From Terriglobia bacterium (lineage in GTDB: Bacteria; Acidobacteriota; Terriglobia; Bryobacterales; Bryobacteraceae), in NCBI GenBank assembly GCA_021325235.1, contig JAJPHN010000029.1:186001-250000 (forward strand): 64,000 nt of DNA. The letters run 5' to 3'. A program made the position numbers and the translations under genes. The notes beneath the pieces were generated by a model that was not told the origin of the DNA, ran no database searches, and saw only the letters and a list, made by a program, of their open reading frames with translations. Shown piece by piece: positions 7,187-16,784 of this stretch (positions are counted from its first letter, which is position 1; every line of letters begins with the position of its first letter).

Positions 7187-9820
7187 TCACTCTGCGCGCA
7201 ATGCGCGAATCGGGTCCACTCTGGTGGCCCGCACGACTGGGAACCAGGCTGCGGCGAGTGCTGAAAGGATCAGAATCACGCTCGCCAGTATTTCGATTCT
7301 CGGGTCGTTCACCCGGATTTGGAAGACGAGCGCGCGCACAAACCGCGTGAGCACGTTCGCCGCAGCTCCGCCGATCAGCAATCCAAAACCAAGCATCTGT
7401 ACCGCCTGATACAGGATCACCTTCGCCACATCAGCTCGCTGCGCACCGAGCGCGCTGCGAATGCCGATCTCGCTTCGGCGCCGGGCGACGTCGTAGGAGA
7501 GCAAACCGTAGATACCCGCCGAAGCGAGCAGCAGCGCAAGTCCGCCGAAGGTCCAGCCGAGAACGGCGAGTAGCCGATCAGTTTCGAGGGTCGCATTCAG
7601 AAGCTCATCGACGCTCTTTGCGCTGGCAATCTCCACTCTCGGATCTTCCTCCGCAAGCGCTGCTCGGACGGCGGGCAAAATGACTGCCCGCGGCCGCGCG
7701 ATTCGCAGGAAAAATTGCGTGCTGAACGGATGTACTCGATGCTGGTTGGCGGCCAGATACCAAGTCAACCTGCTTACGCGCAGATTGTCCCGGACGTCGC
7801 GAACGACCCCAATGATCTGATACCTCTTTCTCCCGCCGGGCTCGGGCATGTAAAAGTCATGCCCGACAGGACTCTCGTTTCCAAAGAAGCGTTTGGCCAG
7901 GGTTTGATTCACGATCACGACGGGCAGCGAGGATGCCGTGTCGCGCTCGCTGAAATCTCGGCCGGCAAGAATCGTCGTCCCGAGCGTGTGAAAAAAGTTC
8001 GGTCCTACATAGTCGTAATACCCGTAGCGCTCGGTGGCGCTGGGCGTAACGTGATCGACGTCAAAGCCATTGCTAGAATTTCGGCCCAGGTAAATGCCGT
8101 TTTCTGAAAAGCTTGCGCTTTCGACGCCGGCAACTGAAGCAAGCCGGGTACGCAAACGGTCATCGAGCAGCACAGCCTTCGCCTCGGTGTATCCGCCGGC
8201 TGACGAGTCGATTTCCACGTCGAGCAGGCCCGTACGCCGCACGCCGCCATCGAAATTCCGCAATGCGCGCAGGTTCAGCGCGAAAAGACAGGTGCCCGTA
8301 ATGAGCACCAGTGAGATCGCGACCTGCAAAATACCAGCCAGACGTAGCAGCGGTGCGCCGCGTCCATTTCCAGCAATGGCGCTCGATGCAGCCGACAGTC
8401 CGGCACGCAGATTCTGCCGCGTGGCGTAGATGGCAGGAAGCAGCCCGCAGACAAGCGTGACGGTTACCCCTGCTACCAGCACAAACCAGGCAAGCCGTAT
8501 GTCTGTGCGGACCGCGAGATTCGCCGGCACGTCGCCCCAGACGCTCATCATCGAGATCACTGCGCTTGCCAGCGGCCTGTAGAGCAGCAGAGCCGCCGCC
8601 GCGCTCGCGGCTGCCAGGACGAACATTTCGGTAAGACACTGCCGCGCCACGCGCCAGCGCCCCGCACCAATGGCAAGCCGGGTAGCAAACTCCTTGCGGC
8701 TTTCATCCGCGCGGGCAAGCTGAAGACTGATCACGTTCACACAAGCAAGCAGCAGGCCGATTGCAAGCATGGCGAAGATCACATGCAGCGGCTGCGAAAA
8801 GCGCTCCCGCAACTCCGAGACTCCCTTACTTGCCGGAATGAGCCGGATGGCGTTCTGGGCCATGGCCCGCCTCACGGATTCGCTCGGCGAGATCCTGCTG
8901 CGGATGATGTCGATATCTACCGAAATGGGCGTGAGTATGGCTTGCGCGCGCCGGATGCTTACTCCAGACCGCAATCTCCCAAAGATCTCGAGCCAGTTGT
9001 TGTTTTTGCCATCGAGCCAGGCCGAGCCGCTGCCCGGAAACACAAATTGATACGCCGTGAGCGGTAGCCATACATCGGGTGCTTCCCCGACACTCAATCC
9101 AAAGAACTCCGGAACGGCGACACCGGCAATTTCAAACTTCGTTTTTCCGACATAGAGAGCGTGGCCGACTACTTCGCCTGCGCCAAAAGCTCGCCGCCAG
9201 TAGGCGTCGCTCAGTACAACCACGCGCGATGGATGGCCGCGATCGTCATCGTACGGCTGGATTGTTCTTCCCAGCGCCGCTTGTACTCCGAGCGCCTGGA
9301 AGTAGTTTCCACTGACGAACGAGATCTGGCCCTTCTGATCCGAATTGCTCTGGGCGCTCAGAGATACAGCCGTCACGTCCGATTGTGCGAGTACATCTTC
9401 GAGAGCAACACCTGCGCGGAGGGCAAATTCGGTATAGCCGAAGTAAGAGCGCGACGTATTTTCGAAGCTGACCAGTTGTTCCGGAGCCCGGATCGGAAGC
9501 TCGCGCCAGAGCAGGGCGTCCATCAGACCGAAGATCGCAATGTTCCCCGCCAAGCCGATCGAAAGAGAGAGGAACGCAACCGCTGTAAACGCTTTGTCGC
9601 GCCGGAGCGAGCGAATCGCGTAGCGAAAATCGGCGGCAAGACCGTCGAGCAGAGGAAAACCCATAACCGCTCGGGCCTCTTCCGCCGCTCGCGTGAGATT
9701 TCCCATCTCTCGTCGGGGAGCGAATTGTTCGAGCGCGGCCAGCTCCTCCTCCATCTCGTGCTCCTGAGCGTTTCGGTAACTCGGAAGCAGAAATTTGAGC
9801 CGCCGCAGAAGAGCTTTCAT
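7187..9820 (-). CDS. ADOP-type permease (duplicated FtsX/MacB-like domains)
   Basis: This 877-residue inner-membrane protein has two copies of the MacB periplasmic domain plus FtsX transmembrane unit. Hydrophobic clusters lie around residues 80-105, 340-370, 395-465 and 505-525, and again near the C-terminus. The second unit ends in the typical VRATRVDPIRALRAE. Proteins of this shape are called acidobacterial duplicated orphan permeases. No ABC ATPase gene is adjacent, which fits the orphan label. The N-terminal 60 residues are a short soluble region, also common in this family. The start overlaps the PadR stop by 4 bp. The transported substrate, if any, is unknown; mechanotransmission or lipoprotein or peptide export are family-based guesses. 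Confidence 0.9.
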   Translation of the reverse strand: MKALLRRLKFLLPSYRNAQEHEMEEELAALEQFAPRREMGNLTRAAEEARAVMGFPLLDGLAADFRYAIRSLRRDKAFTAVAFLSLSIGLAGNIAIFGLMDALLWRELPIRAPEQLVSFENTSRSYFGYTEFALRAGVALEDVLAQSDVTAVSLSAQSNSDQKGQISFVSGNYFQALGVQAALGRTIQPYDDDRGHPSRVVVLSDAYWRRAFGAGEVVGHALYVGKTKFEIAGVAVPEFFGLSVGEAPDVWLPLTAYQFVFPGSGSAWLDGKNNNWLEIFGRLRSGVSIRRAQAILTPISVDIDIIRSRISPSESVRRAMAQNAIRLIPASKGVSELRERFSQPLHVIFAMLAIGLLLACVNVISLQLARADESRKEFATRLAIGAGRWRVARQCLTEMFVLAAASAAAALLLYRPLASAVISMMSVWGDVPANLAVRTDIRLAWFVLVAGVTVTLVCGLLPAIYATRQNLRAGLSAASSAIAGNGRGAPLLRLAGILQVAISLVLITGTCLFALNLRALRNFDGGVRRTGLLDVEIDSSAGGYTEAKAVLLDDRLRTRLASVAGVESASFSENGIYLGRNSSNGFDVDHVTPSATERYGYYDYVGPNFFHTLGTTILAGRDFSERDTASSLPVVIVNQTLAKRFFGNESPVGHDFYMPEPGGRKRYQIIGVVRDVRDNLRVSRLTWYLAANQHRVHPFSTQFFLRIARPRAVILPAVRAALAEEDPRVEIASAKSVDELLNATLETDRLLAVLGWTFGGLALLLASAGIYGLLSYDVARRRSEIGIRSALGAQRADVAKVILYQAVQMLGFGLLIGGAAANVLTRFVRALVFQIRVNDPRIEILASVILILSALAAAWFPVVRATRVDPIRALRAE

Positions 9821-10149
9821 GTGTTACTCCCGGGGAGCGGTCCCATGATCGCTGCCACCGCTCGCACAAACTCCGTCCATTGGGAGTGTTCGGCCTGAAG
9901 CTGCCGCCGTCCAGCCGGAGTCAGGCGGTAAAATTTCGCGCGGCGCTTCGAATCCGATGTCTCCCAACTCGAACTCACCCATCCTTTTTGCTCAACTCGT
10001 TTGAGCGCCGGATAGAGCGAGCCGAATTCAATATCGAGCTTCCCGCCAGAGCCGGTCTCGATCGCCTTGGCAATACCGTAGCCATGCAGCGGACCGAAGA
10101 CGAGAGTGCGCAAAACGAGCATATCGAGCGTGCCTTGCACCACGTCCAT
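9817..10149 (-). CDS. PadR family transcriptional regulator
   Basis: The 110-residue winged-helix regulator starts MDVVQGTLDMLVLRTL, the typical PadR opening. It continues with HGYGIAKAIE and EFGSLYPALKRVEQKGW (recognition helix and wing) and KFYRLTPAGRRQL. It corresponds to the short PadR class that accompanies ADOP permeases. Its stop overlaps the permease start (ATGA), so the two form one operon and the regulator probably controls it. A 7-bp inverted repeat spans the start codon at 10148-10166, which suggests autoregulation. No SD sequence lies upstream of the ATG and a -10-like TATAGA overlaps the repeat, so translation from a very short leader is possible. Confidence 0.92.
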   Translation of the reverse strand: MDVVQGTLDMLVLRTLVFGPLHGYGIAKAIETGSGGKLDIEFGSLYPALKRVEQKGWVSSSWETSDSKRRAKFYRLTPAGRRQLQAEHSQWTEFVRAVAAIMGPLPGSNT

Positions 10150-10166
10150 ATAGAGCCATTCTATAT
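10148..10166. promoter_or_regulatory. Inverted repeat over the padR start, candidate operator
   Basis: ATATAGA (10148-10154) and its exact complement TCTATAT (10160-10166) are separated by 5 bases. The repeat overlaps the padR start codon (10147-10149) and sits between divergent padR and dprA. A PadR dimer binding here would block its own promoter or start. The same bases may serve as a -10 element on the minus strand. The repeat is seen; its role is inferred. Confidence 0.45.
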
Positions 10167-10228
10167 AAAGGAGGCCTGGATGTAAACCGGCCCGAGAAAT
10201 ACGCCAGCCTTATCCCACTCTTTCCGAA

Positions 10229-11404
10229 GTGGTACGCTCGCCCTCCTATCAACTCACGGCTGAAGAAGCCCTCCACTGGCTGGCTCTGCGGATGGTCCCC
10301 GGAGTCGGCACGCTCGGTACGGTCAAGCTGCTAAGAAAGCTGCAGTCCCCGCAGGCGATCTTTCGCGCCTCGGCCAGCGAACTCGAAGGAGCCGGACTGA
10401 GCCCTACCCAGGCCCGCAATATCGCGACAGGCTCCTCGTTTGAAGATGCGGTTCACCAACAGGAGCGGATGATGGCAGCCGGAGCACAGCTGCTCACTTT
10501 TCACGATCCGGCCTACCCCTCGCATCTGCGTGAGATCTTCGACCCCCCGCTACTACTTTTCGCCATCGGCCGGACTGAACTGCTGCAGACCCACAGCATC
10601 GCCGTGGTCGGGACCCGTAACCCGAGTCCCTATGGTCTGGCTGCCGCCGAACGGCTGAGCACCGACCTGTCGCAGGCCGGACTGACGATCGTCAGCGGCA
10701 TGGCACGAGGCATTGACACTGCGGCTCACCGGGCCACGCTCGCAGCCAAAGGAAGCACCATTGCCGTGCTCGGCTGCGGGGTGGATGTCCTTTACCCTTC
10801 GAGCAATCGTAAGCTCTACGAGCAGATTGCGCGCGACGGTCTGCTGCTTTCCGAATTTCCCATGGAAGCCCCGGCCTTCCCGCAGAATTTTCCCGTACGG
10901 AACCGGATCGTGAGCGGTCTTTCGGCAGGGGTGGTCATCATTGAGGGTGCGCAATACAGCGGCTCGGGTATCACGGCCCGGCTGGCAGCCGATCAGGGCA
11001 GGGAAGTGTTTGCCGTTCCGGGCAACATCACCTCCAAAATGAGCTGGGGACCCAATCTGCTCATCAAGCAAGGGGGCGCGAAGCTGGTTCAGGAGTGGAG
11101 CGACATCACAAACGAGCTGCCAGCGCAGATCCGGCGCGACCTGCTGGTCCGGGCGCAGCAGCAATTATTGGGTGCACAGACGCCGCTCCCAGGCACGGCG
11201 AACGTCACACCCGAGGAGCCTCTGCAGGTGCTCGCACGGAAGCTTCTGAACTACTTGCAAGTCGATGCTCCTCAACAACTTGAGACCATAATTGAAACTT
11301 TTGAGGGAGTCTCGTCATCAGAGCTAATCGCAGCGCTCTTTGACCTGGAGATGTCCGGCCTGGTCCGGCAGCTCCCCGGGAAAAACTTCGTCAAGGTGTG
11401 GTAA
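10229..11404 (+). CDS. dprA: DNA processing protein DprA
   Basis: DprA binds incoming single-stranded DNA during transformation and loads RecA. The 391-residue product has three parts. The N-terminal helical region (about 10-80) includes helix-hairpin-helix-like MVPGVGTLGTVKLL. The Rossmann-like core (about 85-300) has VVGTRNPSPYG, GMARGIDTAAH and the YSGSGITARLA turn. A C-terminal winged helix (about 325-391) follows. The start is GTG at 10229; the first in-frame ATG would remove part of the HhH region. No strong SD is visible. The gene is divergent from padR and followed by topA after 76 bp, a common dprA-topA order in bacteria. Confidence 0.95.
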   Translation: MVRSPSYQLTAEEALHWLALRMVPGVGTLGTVKLLRKLQSPQAIFRASASELEGAGLSPTQARNIATGSSFEDAVHQQERMMAAGAQLLTFHDPAYPSHLREIFDPPLLLFAIGRTELLQTHSIAVVGTRNPSPYGLAAAERLSTDLSQAGLTIVSGMARGIDTAAHRATLAAKGSTIAVLGCGVDVLYPSSNRKLYEQIARDGLLLSEFPMEAPAFPQNFPVRNRIVSGLSAGVVIIEGAQYSGSGITARLAADQGREVFAVPGNITSKMSWGPNLLIKQGGAKLVQEWSDITNELPAQIRRDLLVRAQQQLLGAQTPLPGTANVTPEEPLQVLARKLLNYLQVDAPQQLETIIETFEGVSSSELIAALFDLEMSGLVRQLPGKNFVKVW

Positions 11405-11480
11405 AAGAGTAGCGTTCCGACGCCGGAATCCTTTCAAGGGGTCCGGGAATCTATTCGTAAGGTAAATCACTCTCGCAGTT

Positions 11481-13910
11481 ATGGCTAAATCGCTCGTCAT
11501 CGTCGAATCCCCGGCGAAGGCGAAAACTATTGGGAAATATTTAGGTAAGCAGTACGTCGTCAAGGCCTCGCTGGGTCACGTCAAGGACCTGCCGAAGAAG
11601 GACCTGGCGGTGGATGTGGAGCGCGATTTCACGCCCCGCTACGAAGTCATCGAAGGCAAGAAGAAGCTCATCGCCGAGCTCAAGGCTGCTGCGAAGACTG
11701 TCGATTCCGTGTATCTGGCGGCCGACCCCGATCGCGAGGGCGAAGCAATCTGCTGGCATTTAAAAGAAGAGCTGGAACCGAAAAAGAGCGACAAGCCGGC
11801 CATTTTTCGGGTAATGTTCAACGAGATCACGGCCAACGCGGTCAAGAAAGCGTTCGAAAAACCGCTCTCGGTGAACGTGAATCTGGTGGAGGCGCAGCAG
11901 GCCCGGCGGGTGCTCGACCGGCTGGTCGGCTATAAAATCTCACCGCTGCTGTGGGACAAAGTGCGGCGCGGTCTTTCCGCCGGGCGTGTGCAGACTGTTG
12001 CGCTGCGCCTGATCGTCGATCGCGAGCGCGAGATCAAAGCCTTCCAGAAGCAGGAATACTGGACCATCGATGTCGAGCTGAACGCGAAGAAGCCGCCGGT
12101 CCTGAGCGCGCGCCTGAACAAGATCGCGGATAAGGCTCCCGAAATCCCGAACGAGCAGACTTCCTCGGGCATCGTCTCCGATCTGGAAGGTGCTGCTTAC
12201 ACCGTCGATTCCGTCGCGACGCGCGAGAAGAAGCGCAACCCGGTTCCGCCGTTCATCACATCGACTCTGCAGCAGGAGTCTTCCCGCAAGCTGCGTTTCA
12301 GCGTGAAGCGCACCATGATGCTCGCGCAGGGCTTGTACGAAGGTAAGGAACTCGGTAAGGAGGGCGCGGTCGGTCTGATCACTTACATGCGTACCGACTC
12401 GACCCGCGTCTCGGAAGATGCCCTGGCCGAAGTGCGCGGCATGATTACCGAACGCTACGGAGCGGATTATCTGCCCGGGTCCCCCAACGTCTACAAAACG
12501 AAAAAGGACGCCCAGGATGCTCACGAAGCCATTCGCCCGACCTCGGTTCTGCGCACGCCCGAGTCGCTCGAGAAGTTTCTTGCCGAAGATGAGCTCAAAC
12601 TGTACCGCCTCATCTGGATGCGTTTTGTCGCCTCGCAGATGAATCCGGCGCTGTTCGATCAGACGACCATCGACATCAATGCCACAGGCAAGAGCGGCAC
12701 GCGGTACGTCTTCCGCGCTACTGGCAGCGTTCAGAAATTCGACGGCTTCCTCAAGGTCTACGAAGAGGGGAAGGACGTCAAAGACGAAGACGACGAGGAT
12801 CTGAAGCATAAGCTGCCCGCCGTAGTCAAAGGCGAAGCACTGCGCTTTAAACAGATTCTGCCGGAGCAGCATTTTACGGAGCCGCCGCCGCGCTACAACG
12901 AAGCGACTCTGGTGAAGAAACTCGAATCGGACGGAGTTGGAAGGCCCTCAACTTACGCATCGATTCTTTCGACGATCCAGGAGCGCGAGTACGTCAAGAA
13001 AGAAGGCGGCAAGTTTATCCCAACGGAACTTGGCACCATCGTTACCGACCTGCTGCTCGAGAGCTTTAACGATCTTTTCGACGTGAAATACACGGCGCGC
13101 ATGGAAGAGGAGCTTGACGAGATCGAGGAAGGCAAGCTCGAATGGCGCGCCGCGATGGCCGAGTTCTACGAGCGTTTCCAGAAGGACCTCGACCACGCTG
13201 CCCGGCACATGACCGACATCAAGCGCATGGAGGAGCCGACCGATCTGGTCTGCGAAAAATGCGGCAAGCCGATGGTCATCAAGTGGGGCAAGCACGGCCG
13301 TTTCATCGCCTGTACCGGTTATCCCGAGTGCAGCAACACGCGCGAGGTCGCGATGGAGACATCCGACGGCGAGGGCAATCTGGGCGAACAGGATGAAGCC
13401 GAGTATTGCGAAAACTGCGGTCGCCCCATGGTCCTCAAAAAGGGACGGTTCGGCCAGTTTTTTGCCTGCTCCGGTTATCCCGATTGCAAGACGACCAAGC
13501 AAATTGGCGGCGAGCAGCGCAAGGATGTTCCGCTCGAAGAGAAATGCCCCCAGTGCGGCAATAACTTAGTTCAGAAATTTGGCCGGTACGGCGAGTTTGT
13601 CGCCTGCAGCAATTACCCGAAATGCAAATTCGTCAAGCAGAAGACGATCGGCGTGCCGTGTCCGAACTGCTCGGAAGGCGAAATTGTGGAGCGGCGCTCG
13701 AAACGTGGAAAGACGTTCTACGGGTGTAATCGCTATCCCGATTGCGATTTCGTGGCCTGGGGCAAGCCGATCGCAGAGAAGTGTCCCGAGTGCGGCAGCA
13801 GTTACTTGATTGAGAAATATCTCAAGGCCGGCGCTTTCGCCCAGTGTCCAAACGGGGAATGCAAATACAAACGGCCGCTGGAAGTACCGGCGGAAACCAG
13901 CGTCGCTTAA
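11481..13910 (+). CDS. topA: DNA topoisomerase I (type IA)
   Basis: This 809-residue enzyme relaxes negative supercoils by cutting one strand through a 5'-phosphotyrosine. The Toprim domain at the N-terminus has Glu9 and the ADPDREGEA motif (residues 81-89) for magnesium. The active-site tyrosine is Tyr302 in GLITYMRTDS. The C-terminal third carries five cysteine-pair units (starting near residues 590, 635, 680, 720 and 760) that resemble topoisomerase zinc ribbons, each of the form CxxC plus a second Cys pair. That count is at the upper end of the usual range. The start is ATG at 11481. The gene follows dprA and converges on the trmJ-like gene. Confidence 0.97.
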   Translation: MAKSLVIVESPAKAKTIGKYLGKQYVVKASLGHVKDLPKKDLAVDVERDFTPRYEVIEGKKKLIAELKAAAKTVDSVYLAADPDREGEAICWHLKEELEPKKSDKPAIFRVMFNEITANAVKKAFEKPLSVNVNLVEAQQARRVLDRLVGYKISPLLWDKVRRGLSAGRVQTVALRLIVDREREIKAFQKQEYWTIDVELNAKKPPVLSARLNKIADKAPEIPNEQTSSGIVSDLEGAAYTVDSVATREKKRNPVPPFITSTLQQESSRKLRFSVKRTMMLAQGLYEGKELGKEGAVGLITYMRTDSTRVSEDALAEVRGMITERYGADYLPGSPNVYKTKKDAQDAHEAIRPTSVLRTPESLEKFLAEDELKLYRLIWMRFVASQMNPALFDQTTIDINATGKSGTRYVFRATGSVQKFDGFLKVYEEGKDVKDEDDEDLKHKLPAVVKGEALRFKQILPEQHFTEPPPRYNEATLVKKLESDGVGRPSTYASILSTIQEREYVKKEGGKFIPTELGTIVTDLLLESFNDLFDVKYTARMEEELDEIEEGKLEWRAAMAEFYERFQKDLDHAARHMTDIKRMEEPTDLVCEKCGKPMVIKWGKHGRFIACTGYPECSNTREVAMETSDGEGNLGEQDEAEYCENCGRPMVLKKGRFGQFFACSGYPDCKTTKQIGGEQRKDVPLEEKCPQCGNNLVQKFGRYGEFVACSNYPKCKFVKQKTIGVPCPNCSEGEIVERRSKRGKTFYGCNRYPDCDFVAWGKPIAEKCPECGSSYLIEKYLKAGAFAQCPNGECKYKRPLEVPAETSVA

Positions 13911-13932
13911 ATCAGGCGGCTCGCGAATTAGT

Positions 13933-14640
13933 TCAGTCGGAATCGCTGCGCTTGACCTGCCACAAGATCTGGCGCAGAATGCCAAGCCAGGTCTCGATGT
14001 CGCTGGCCGGAATGCCCAGCCTCCTGACCAGCCTTCGTAATTTCAACTCGGTCGATGCGGCGGTGCGCTCCTGGGTGTAACCGGAACGAGTCAAAATCTC
14101 GCTGAGCAATTGCGTGAGTCGCTCGTTATCTTCGGCGGCCGCGAGTGCGGGCGGCGGAAACCGTTCCGTCTCGAGTGCAGATTCGCGCCGCAGCTCGTAC
14201 AGGCAAATCGCCACCGATTGTCCGAGATTCATCGAGCCATGTTCTTTGCGCGTCGGAATGCGCAGGAGCCAGTGGCAGTGGCTCATATCTTCGTTCGACA
14301 AACCGAATTTTTCCGAGCCGAACAGAAGCGCTACGCTCGATTGCGCCAGATGCTCTCGGATCAGAGATGCCGCCGATTCTAACCGGTGAAGCGGAATGCG
14401 GAGATCGCGGTTTTCAGCCGCCGTTGTGCCGACCACCAGCGTGCAGCCGGCGACCGCCTCGGCCACATTGTCACAGACTCGCCCCTGCTCGAGCACATAG
14501 CGCGATCGCACCGCCGATCTCGCTTCACGAAACGCGAGGTCGTAAGGCTTCACCAGGCGCATATCGGAAAAACCGAAATTGCTCATGGCACGAGCCGCTG
14601 CGCCGATGTTTAGCGGATTTCGCGGCTCCACCAGAACCAC
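13933..14640 (-). CDS. trmJ: TrmJ-like tRNA/rRNA 2'-O-methyltransferase (SpoU/TrmH superfamily)
   Basis: The protein has the three SPOUT motifs: NIGAAARAMSNFG near the N-terminus, the SAM-knot ALLFGSEKFGLSNEDM in the middle, and SMNLGQSVAICLYELRRE. A C-terminal helical tail of about 70 residues is typical of TrmJ, which methylates the ribose at position 32 of tRNAs. The start is uncertain. The frame is open upstream into speA, but the fold begins at VVLVEPRNPLN. I chose the GTG at 14640, giving 235 residues, because farther starts would overlap speA by over 100 bp. The gene lies 16 bp downstream of speA on the same strand. rRNA methylation is an alternative activity. Confidence 0.8.
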   Translation of the reverse strand: MVLVEPRNPLNIGAAARAMSNFGFSDMRLVKPYDLAFREARSAVRSRYVLEQGRVCDNVAEAVAGCTLVVGTTAAENRDLRIPLHRLESAASLIREHLAQSSVALLFGSEKFGLSNEDMSHCHWLLRIPTRKEHGSMNLGQSVAICLYELRRESALETERFPPPALAAAEDNERLTQLLSEILTRSGYTQERTAASTELKLRRLVRRLGIPASDIETWLGILRQILWQVKRSDSD

Positions 14641-14656
14641 CGCGAGACCCGGAGCG

Positions 14657-16594
14657 CTACTGCTCGAGATAGGTGTAACCTTGCAGGCCCTCTTCGTAAA
14701 ACTTGAGCAGGCGTCCTGATTCCTCGTAGCCGATGCGCTGCTCGCGCACGGCCAACTCCACATCGCGGCGGAACTGATCCAGTAACGTCTGCGAGTTGTA
14801 CTGCACGTAGTCGAGCACTTCGCGCACGGTATCGCCCTTCACTACCGTTTCGAGCACGACATCGCCGTGGCTGTCGAGCGCCACATGTACTGCGTTGGTA
14901 TCGCCGAAGAGGTTATGGAGATCGCCCAGTATCTCCTGATATGCGCCAAGCAGAAAGGCGCCCAGGATGTACGTGCTGCCGTTGAAATTATGCAGCGGAA
15001 GTGTCTTCTTGACATCGTGGCGATCGATGAACTGGTCTACTTTACCGTCCGAATCGCAGGAGATATCGCCGAGTACGGCGTGACGCGTAGGTGGCTCCTC
15101 GAGCCGGTGGATCGGCATGATGGGAAAAAGCTGCTTCACGGCCCAGCTATCTGGCATGCTCTGGAACAACGAAAAGTTGCAAAAGTAGGTATCCGAAAGC
15201 AGCCCGTTCAAGCCCTCGAGTTCCTCGGGGAAAAAATCGAGTTCGCTCGCCAGGCGAAGCGTCTTCCGGCAAATCGCCCAGTACAGGTTCTCGGAAAGGC
15301 TGCGCTGTGCGAGCGAAAGATATCCGAGGCTGAAAAGATTCAGCGCCGAATCGAGCGCCTGCTGCGCATCGTGGTAGCTCTCGAGCAGATTCTTCTTGCT
15401 GAGCGAGCGATAGGTCTCCCAGAGATCGATCAGCGGCTGCTCGGCGTCTTCCGGCAGAGATTCCGGCAATTCCTCTTCGCCGAAACCGCTCACGCCCAGC
15501 ACATTGAAGACGAGCAGACTGTGATAGGCTGCCACAGCGCGCCCGCTTTCAGTAATGATCGTCGGATGCGGCACTTCGGCCTCATCGCAGATGCTTTGAA
15601 TGTGATAGACGATATCGCGCGCGTATTCTTCCAGTGTGTAGTTGACACTCGATTCGAAGTCGGTTTGCGAGCCGTCGTAATCGATGCCTAGGCCGCCACC
15701 CACATCCATGTAGCAGAGTCCGGTGCCGATCTTTTTCAGATCGACATAGATCCGCGCCGCTTCGACCACGGCAGCCTTGATCTGGCGGATGTTGGTGATC
15801 TGACTGCCGAGATGGAAATGTAGCAGCTGCAGACAATCTTCCATGCCGAGATCCTTCAAATATTTCACTGCCTGAAGAGCCTCGGTAACAGTCAGTCCGA
15901 ACTTCGAACGGTAGCCGCCTGATGATTTCCAGCGGCCGGAGCCGCGGCTGGCGAGCTTCACACGCAGGCCGATAACCGGCTTAACGCCGATCTCGCGAGC
16001 GTGCTTGGTGATGAGCTCGAGTTCAGTGTACTTCTCGACCACCGGAATGATCCGCCGCCCGATCTTCTTGGCGAGCATGACCATCTCGATGTATTCGTCG
16101 TCTTTGAAACCGTTGCAGATGATGGGCGTGTCGTTATCGGCAATCGCGAGTACAGCGAGCAACTCGGGTTTTGAACCTGCTTCAAGACCAAACCGGTATT
16201 CTTTTCCGAAGTTGAAAACCTCTTCGACAACCTGCCGTTGCTGGTTGACTTTAATCGGATAAACGCAGCAGTAACCGCCGTTGTAACCGTGCTCCCGGAT
16301 GGAATTATCGAAGGCTTGATGCATTTCCCCGAGCCGGTGCCGGATGATGTCGGCAAAGCGGATCAGAATCGGGAGCGAAATGCCGCGCCATTCAAGTGAA
16401 TCGACCAGTTGTTTGAGGTCGATGCTACGATCCGGTTCTTTCGTGGGATGAACGAAGAGATGGCCGTTCTCTCCAACCGAGAAATAACCCTTGCCCCAGC
16501 TGGCAACGTCGTAGAGCTCGGCTGCATCGGTCGGGGTCCAGCGGTCGGCGGGCTCGCGAACCTGCGTAGTGACAGAAGCAACTTTCGTATTCAG
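14657..16594 (-). CDS. speA: Biosynthetic arginine decarboxylase SpeA
   Basis: SpeA is a cytoplasmic PLP enzyme that makes agmatine from arginine for polyamine synthesis. The protein has the alanine-racemase-type barrel with the PLP lysine in YPIKVNQQ (Lys115), a glycine-rich GGGLGIDYDG phosphate-binding loop, and the C-terminal SpeA domains ending EEGLQGYTYLEQ. The start is probably CTG at 16594. A perfect AAGGAG lies 7 bases upstream (16602-16607 on the complement), and no in-frame ATG, GTG or TTG has comparable spacing. This gives 645 residues, the normal SpeA length. A GTG at about 16648 would add 18 residues. The gene is divergent from the TonB-receptor-like gene and followed by trmJ. 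Confidence 0.93.
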   Translation of the reverse strand: MNTKVASVTTQVREPADRWTPTDAAELYDVASWGKGYFSVGENGHLFVHPTKEPDRSIDLKQLVDSLEWRGISLPILIRFADIIRHRLGEMHQAFDNSIREHGYNGGYCCVYPIKVNQQRQVVEEVFNFGKEYRFGLEAGSKPELLAVLAIADNDTPIICNGFKDDEYIEMVMLAKKIGRRIIPVVEKYTELELITKHAREIGVKPVIGLRVKLASRGSGRWKSSGGYRSKFGLTVTEALQAVKYLKDLGMEDCLQLLHFHLGSQITNIRQIKAAVVEAARIYVDLKKIGTGLCYMDVGGGLGIDYDGSQTDFESSVNYTLEEYARDIVYHIQSICDEAEVPHPTIITESGRAVAAYHSLLVFNVLGVSGFGEEELPESLPEDAEQPLIDLWETYRSLSKKNLLESYHDAQQALDSALNLFSLGYLSLAQRSLSENLYWAICRKTLRLASELDFFPEELEGLNGLLSDTYFCNFSLFQSMPDSWAVKQLFPIMPIHRLEEPPTRHAVLGDISCDSDGKVDQFIDRHDVKKTLPLHNFNGSTYILGAFLLGAYQEILGDLHNLFGDTNAVHVALDSHGDVVLETVVKGDTVREVLDYVQYNSQTLLDQFRRDVELAVREQRIGYEESGRLLKFYEEGLQGYTYLEQ

Positions 16595-16728
16595 CGCAAA
16601 ACTCCTTGGGAAATAGAATGCGACGTCGGCAACGTCACTCGGGAACACCGAAAGGCAGGGGCCTTCACGATCATTAAAACACGAATAAATGGCGCTTCGC
16701 GTGAAATTTAGGTTGCACAACTTCCAGC

Positions 16729-16759
16729 TGGCAACAATTCTTTGCCTGCTTGATATACT
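16729..16759 (+). promoter_or_regulatory. Candidate extended -10 promoter for the TonB-receptor-like gene
   Basis: TATACT at 16754-16759 is preceded by TG at 16751-16752, an extended -10 arrangement. A weak -35 (TGGCAA, 16729-16734) lies 19 bp upstream. The -10 is 25 bp before the ATG at 16785, with an AGGGAG ribosome-binding site at 16773-16778. This is a pattern match only. Confidence 0.4.
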
Positions 16760-16784
16760 CCCAATCAGACTCAGGGAGATTTCT

